The notes under the pieces are model-generated. The model ran no database searches and was not told the origin of the DNA. It saw only the letters and a program-made list of their open reading frames with translations. This document shows, in pieces, positions 62,331-64,000 of a DNA stretch of 64,000 nt. The stretch covers positions 434,001 through 498,000 of the forward strand of contig NZ_MUHR01000001.1 of assembly GCF_002105285.1 (NCBI RefSeq), read 5' to 3'. A program made the translations under genes and the position numbers. The first letter of the stretch is position 1. The number at the start of each line of letters is the position of its first letter. The DNA comes from Planktotalea arctica (lineage in GTDB: Bacteria > Pseudomonadota > Alphaproteobacteria > Rhodobacterales > Rhodobacteraceae).

Positions 62331-63474
62331 TCTGAGTTTTGAGGGTGGCGAGGTTTTGCTCGCCGATGGCTCTCTTGGTGATCGCCTGACACTCTCGCAG
62401 GGGCGCATCAGTGATGGGGGCGGCACTGGTGCACGGCGCGTAGATGCGCGTGGTTTTCGCTTTTTGCCGGGTATCGTGGATATCCATGGGGACGGGTTCG
62501 AGCGGCATCTGGCACCGCGCCGCGGCGCGATGACCGATATGCGCGCGGGCATTGCCTCGGCGGAGGCGGATCTGGCCAGCAACGGGATTACTACCGCCGT
62601 GATGGCGCAGTTCTACAGTTGGGAGGGTGGTTTGCGTGCGCCGGAATTTGCGCGCAAATTCCTTGATGCGCTTGACGTGACGCGCGCAGATCAGCTGATC
62701 GACATGCGTGCGCAATTACGCGTGGAAACCCATATGATTGACGATTACGCTGATATGCTGGCGCTAATCGAGGCGCATGGCATCGGTTATGTGGTGCTCA
62801 ACGATCACATTCCGCATAAACGTCTGGACGAGGGGCGCAAGCCTGCACGCCTGACCGGCACGGCGTTAAAAAGTGGGCGCAGCCCAGAGGCGCATCTCGC
62901 ATTGATGCAGGCGCTTCATGCGCGACGCGGCGACGTGCCCTGTGCGCTTGCGGAGTTTGCGCAGCGCTTGATCGAGGCGGGTTGCCTCATCGGCAGCCAC
63001 GATGATCACAGCGCCGTGCAGCGCGCGCAGTTTCGCGCAATGGGCGCACAAATTTCCGAGTTCCCGGAAACGCGAGAGGCGGCAGAGGCTGCGCGCAGCG
63101 GCGGTGGGCATATCATTCTGGGTGCGCCCAATGTGATGCGCGGGGGCAGCCACGCGGGTAATGTTTCGGCGGTGGATCTGATCCGCGAGGGGCTTTGCGA
63201 TGCGCTGGCCTCTGATTATCACTACCCCGCGCTGCGCCAATCTGTCGGCAAGCTGGTGGCTGCGGGCGCATGTGATTTCCCCCGCGCCTGGGCGCTTTTA
63301 TCAAGCGGCCCTGCGGCGATACTAGGCCTGCACGATCGCGGCACACTGAGCGCAGGTTTGCGCGCGGATGTGCTGGTAGAGGACTGCTCTACGGGGCGCA
63401 TTGCTGCGAGTTTTGCATCGGGGCGAGTCACTTATCTTCAGGGCGCGTTCGCTGCGCGAATGCTGAACGGTTAG
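62311..63474 (+). CDS. phnM: Alpha-D-ribose 1-methylphosphonate 5-triphosphate diphosphatase
   Basis: This 387-residue amidohydrolase-fold protein is of PhnM length. [12 protein letters not shown] near residue 55 is the metal motif with the PhnM-type extension, S-H-D-D-H lies in the middle and L-A-S-D-Y-H-Y-P-A near residue 295. In the C-P lyase pathway PhnM removes pyrophosphate from the methylphosphonate ribose triphosphate. No other phn gene is adjacent. Its start lies inside the lipase-like gene. Confidence 0.9.
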   Translation: MTNSAVDLSFEGGEVLLADGSLGDRLTLSQGRISDGGGTGARRVDARGFRFLPGIVDIHGDGFERHLAPRRGAMTDMRAGIASAEADLASNGITTAVMAQFYSWEGGLRAPEFARKFLDALDVTRADQLIDMRAQLRVETHMIDDYADMLALIEAHGIGYVVLNDHIPHKRLDEGRKPARLTGTALKSGRSPEAHLALMQALHARRGDVPCALAEFAQRLIEAGCLIGSHDDHSAVQRAQFRAMGAQISEFPETREAAEAARSGGGHIILGAPNVMRGGSHAGNVSAVDLIREGLCDALASDYHYPALRQSVGKLVAAGACDFPRAWALLSSGPAAILGLHDRGTLSAGLRADVLVEDCSTGRIAASFASGRVTYLQGAFAARMLNG

Positions 63475-64000
63475 CGCGGCGCGGCGGCGCGGCCGAGGCG
63501 ATCGTTGATCGCGGCACCAAGTCCGGTCTGCGGGATCGGGGCAACTGCGATTTGCGCACCGTCCATTGCGTCGAGCAAATGAAGATGCCCGAAAAGATTG
63601 GCCGCCGCTTCGAGCAGATCGGCGCTTTCCGAGAGGTTCAGATCACATTCCATCTGTCCAAAGCCTAGGGTCAGTTCGCCCTCGCGCCAATCCTTTGCAT
63701 CAAGGCGCATGCGCGCGTTTGGCGCATAGTGCGAGGCGAGTTGACCAGGTGCTGAAATCATACTGCTTTCTGGATGAGCGAGCGCAAAGCCCAGCTGCGC
63801 TTCGATCGCTTCGCGCGGCACGCCGCCTGCACGCAAAAGCGTCGGCACCGCACCTGTCAGGCCGATGATCGTCGATTCAAGTCCGACGCCGCAGGCCCCG
63901 CCATCGAGAATTGCGTCTATTCTGCCCTCCAGCCCCGCAAGCACATGCGCCGCCGTTGTCGGGCTGATGCGGCCTGATGGATTGGCGGAGGGTGCTGCAA
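63471..64000 (-). CDS. Threonylcarbamoyl-AMP synthase (Sua5/YwlC/TsaC), 5' end outside window
   Basis: The frame runs off the right edge; at least 175 residues are present. The visible part has A-P-S-A-N-P-S-G, a Sua5 core motif, then H-V-L-A-G-L and G-V-G-L-E-S-T-I-I. The C-terminal Sua5 domain follows, with A-P-G-Q-L-A-S-H-Y-A-P. This fits the long Sua5 type rather than short TsaC. It makes threonylcarbamoyl-AMP for the t6A tRNA modification, the pathway served by tsaB at 27568. Confidence 0.93.
   Translation of the reverse strand, partial: AAPSANPSGRISPTTAAHVLAGLEGRIDAILDGGACGVGLESTIIGLTGAVPTLLRAGGVPREAIEAQLGFALAHPESSMISAPGQLASHYAPNARMRLDAKDWREGELTLGFGQMECDLNLSESADLLEAAANLFGHLHLLDAMDGAQIAVAPIPQTGLGAAINDRLGRAAAPR

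Overview
The window reads as one piece of an alphaproteobacterial chromosome, most likely Rhodobacterales (Rhodobacter/Roseobacter type). The reasons are the ethylmalonyl-CoA pathway genes (ccr, ecm, mch and a Mcl2-type malyl-CoA thioesterase) lying near sdhCDAB, a RpoHII-type sigma factor behind an RpoE-like promoter, a Hint-domain protein, LuxR/LuxI quorum sensing and generally high GC. I see no rRNA, tRNA, CRISPR array, insertion sequence or prophage. Nearly all the sequence is dense, intact chromosomal coding DNA.

Layout. 1-650: end of a TSUP-family exporter and a small secreted protein. 950-8290: mcl2, an NnrU-like membrane protein, a DUF1737 protein, mch and a DUF4344 metallopeptidase, then sdhC-sdhD-sdhA-lipoprotein-sdhB with a clear terminator. 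8350-13160: a DUF1989 protein, then deoD, an acetyltransferase and ecm on the minus strand, and a second acetyltransferase. 13210-20130: a PlsB-like acyltransferase, ccr, a small protein, luxR, luxI, a RecD-like helicase and a short-chain dehydrogenase. 20130-27000: a TIGR02186 protein with a TSUP permease, then a BMP-type nucleoside ABC importer operon. 27160-32700 (minus): rimI-tsaB-nfu, a universal stress protein, a class IV aminotransferase, a Hint protein and trpS. 32770-45000: a rhomboid-fold protein, murJ-glnD-lpoA-like, rsmI-yraN-gshB, comM, a GST, and cobC-cobU. 45090-50510: rpoH2, coaBC, dut, a moeB/thiF-like gene and an amino-acid ABC binding protein plus permease. 50550-64000: M3 peptidase, TraB/GumN protein, groES-groEL behind a CIRCE element, an NTF2-like protein, a WYL regulator, a membrane protein, a desaturase, chrA, a DMT exporter, a lipase-like protein, a lone phnM and the end of a Sua5/TsaC gene.

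How the genes fit together. Ccr, Ecm, mesaconyl-CoA hydratase and the malyl-CoA thioesterase supply most of the diagnostic steps of C2 assimilation. Ecm needs cobalamin, and cobU/cobC lie about 32 kb away. The pathway's succinyl-CoA feeds the TCA cycle next to succinate dehydrogenase.

I did not find a clearly new multi-gene system. The observations most worth a second look are: three TGTGATCACA palindromes before sdhC; a rhomboid-fold protein lacking all three catalytic positions; a perfect 26-bp palindrome upstream of a desaturase; a small ORF overlapping luxR; a lipoprotein gene inside the sdh operon; and a family of intergenic hairpin repeats at gene 3' ends. Family assignments come from motifs read by eye, without database searches.
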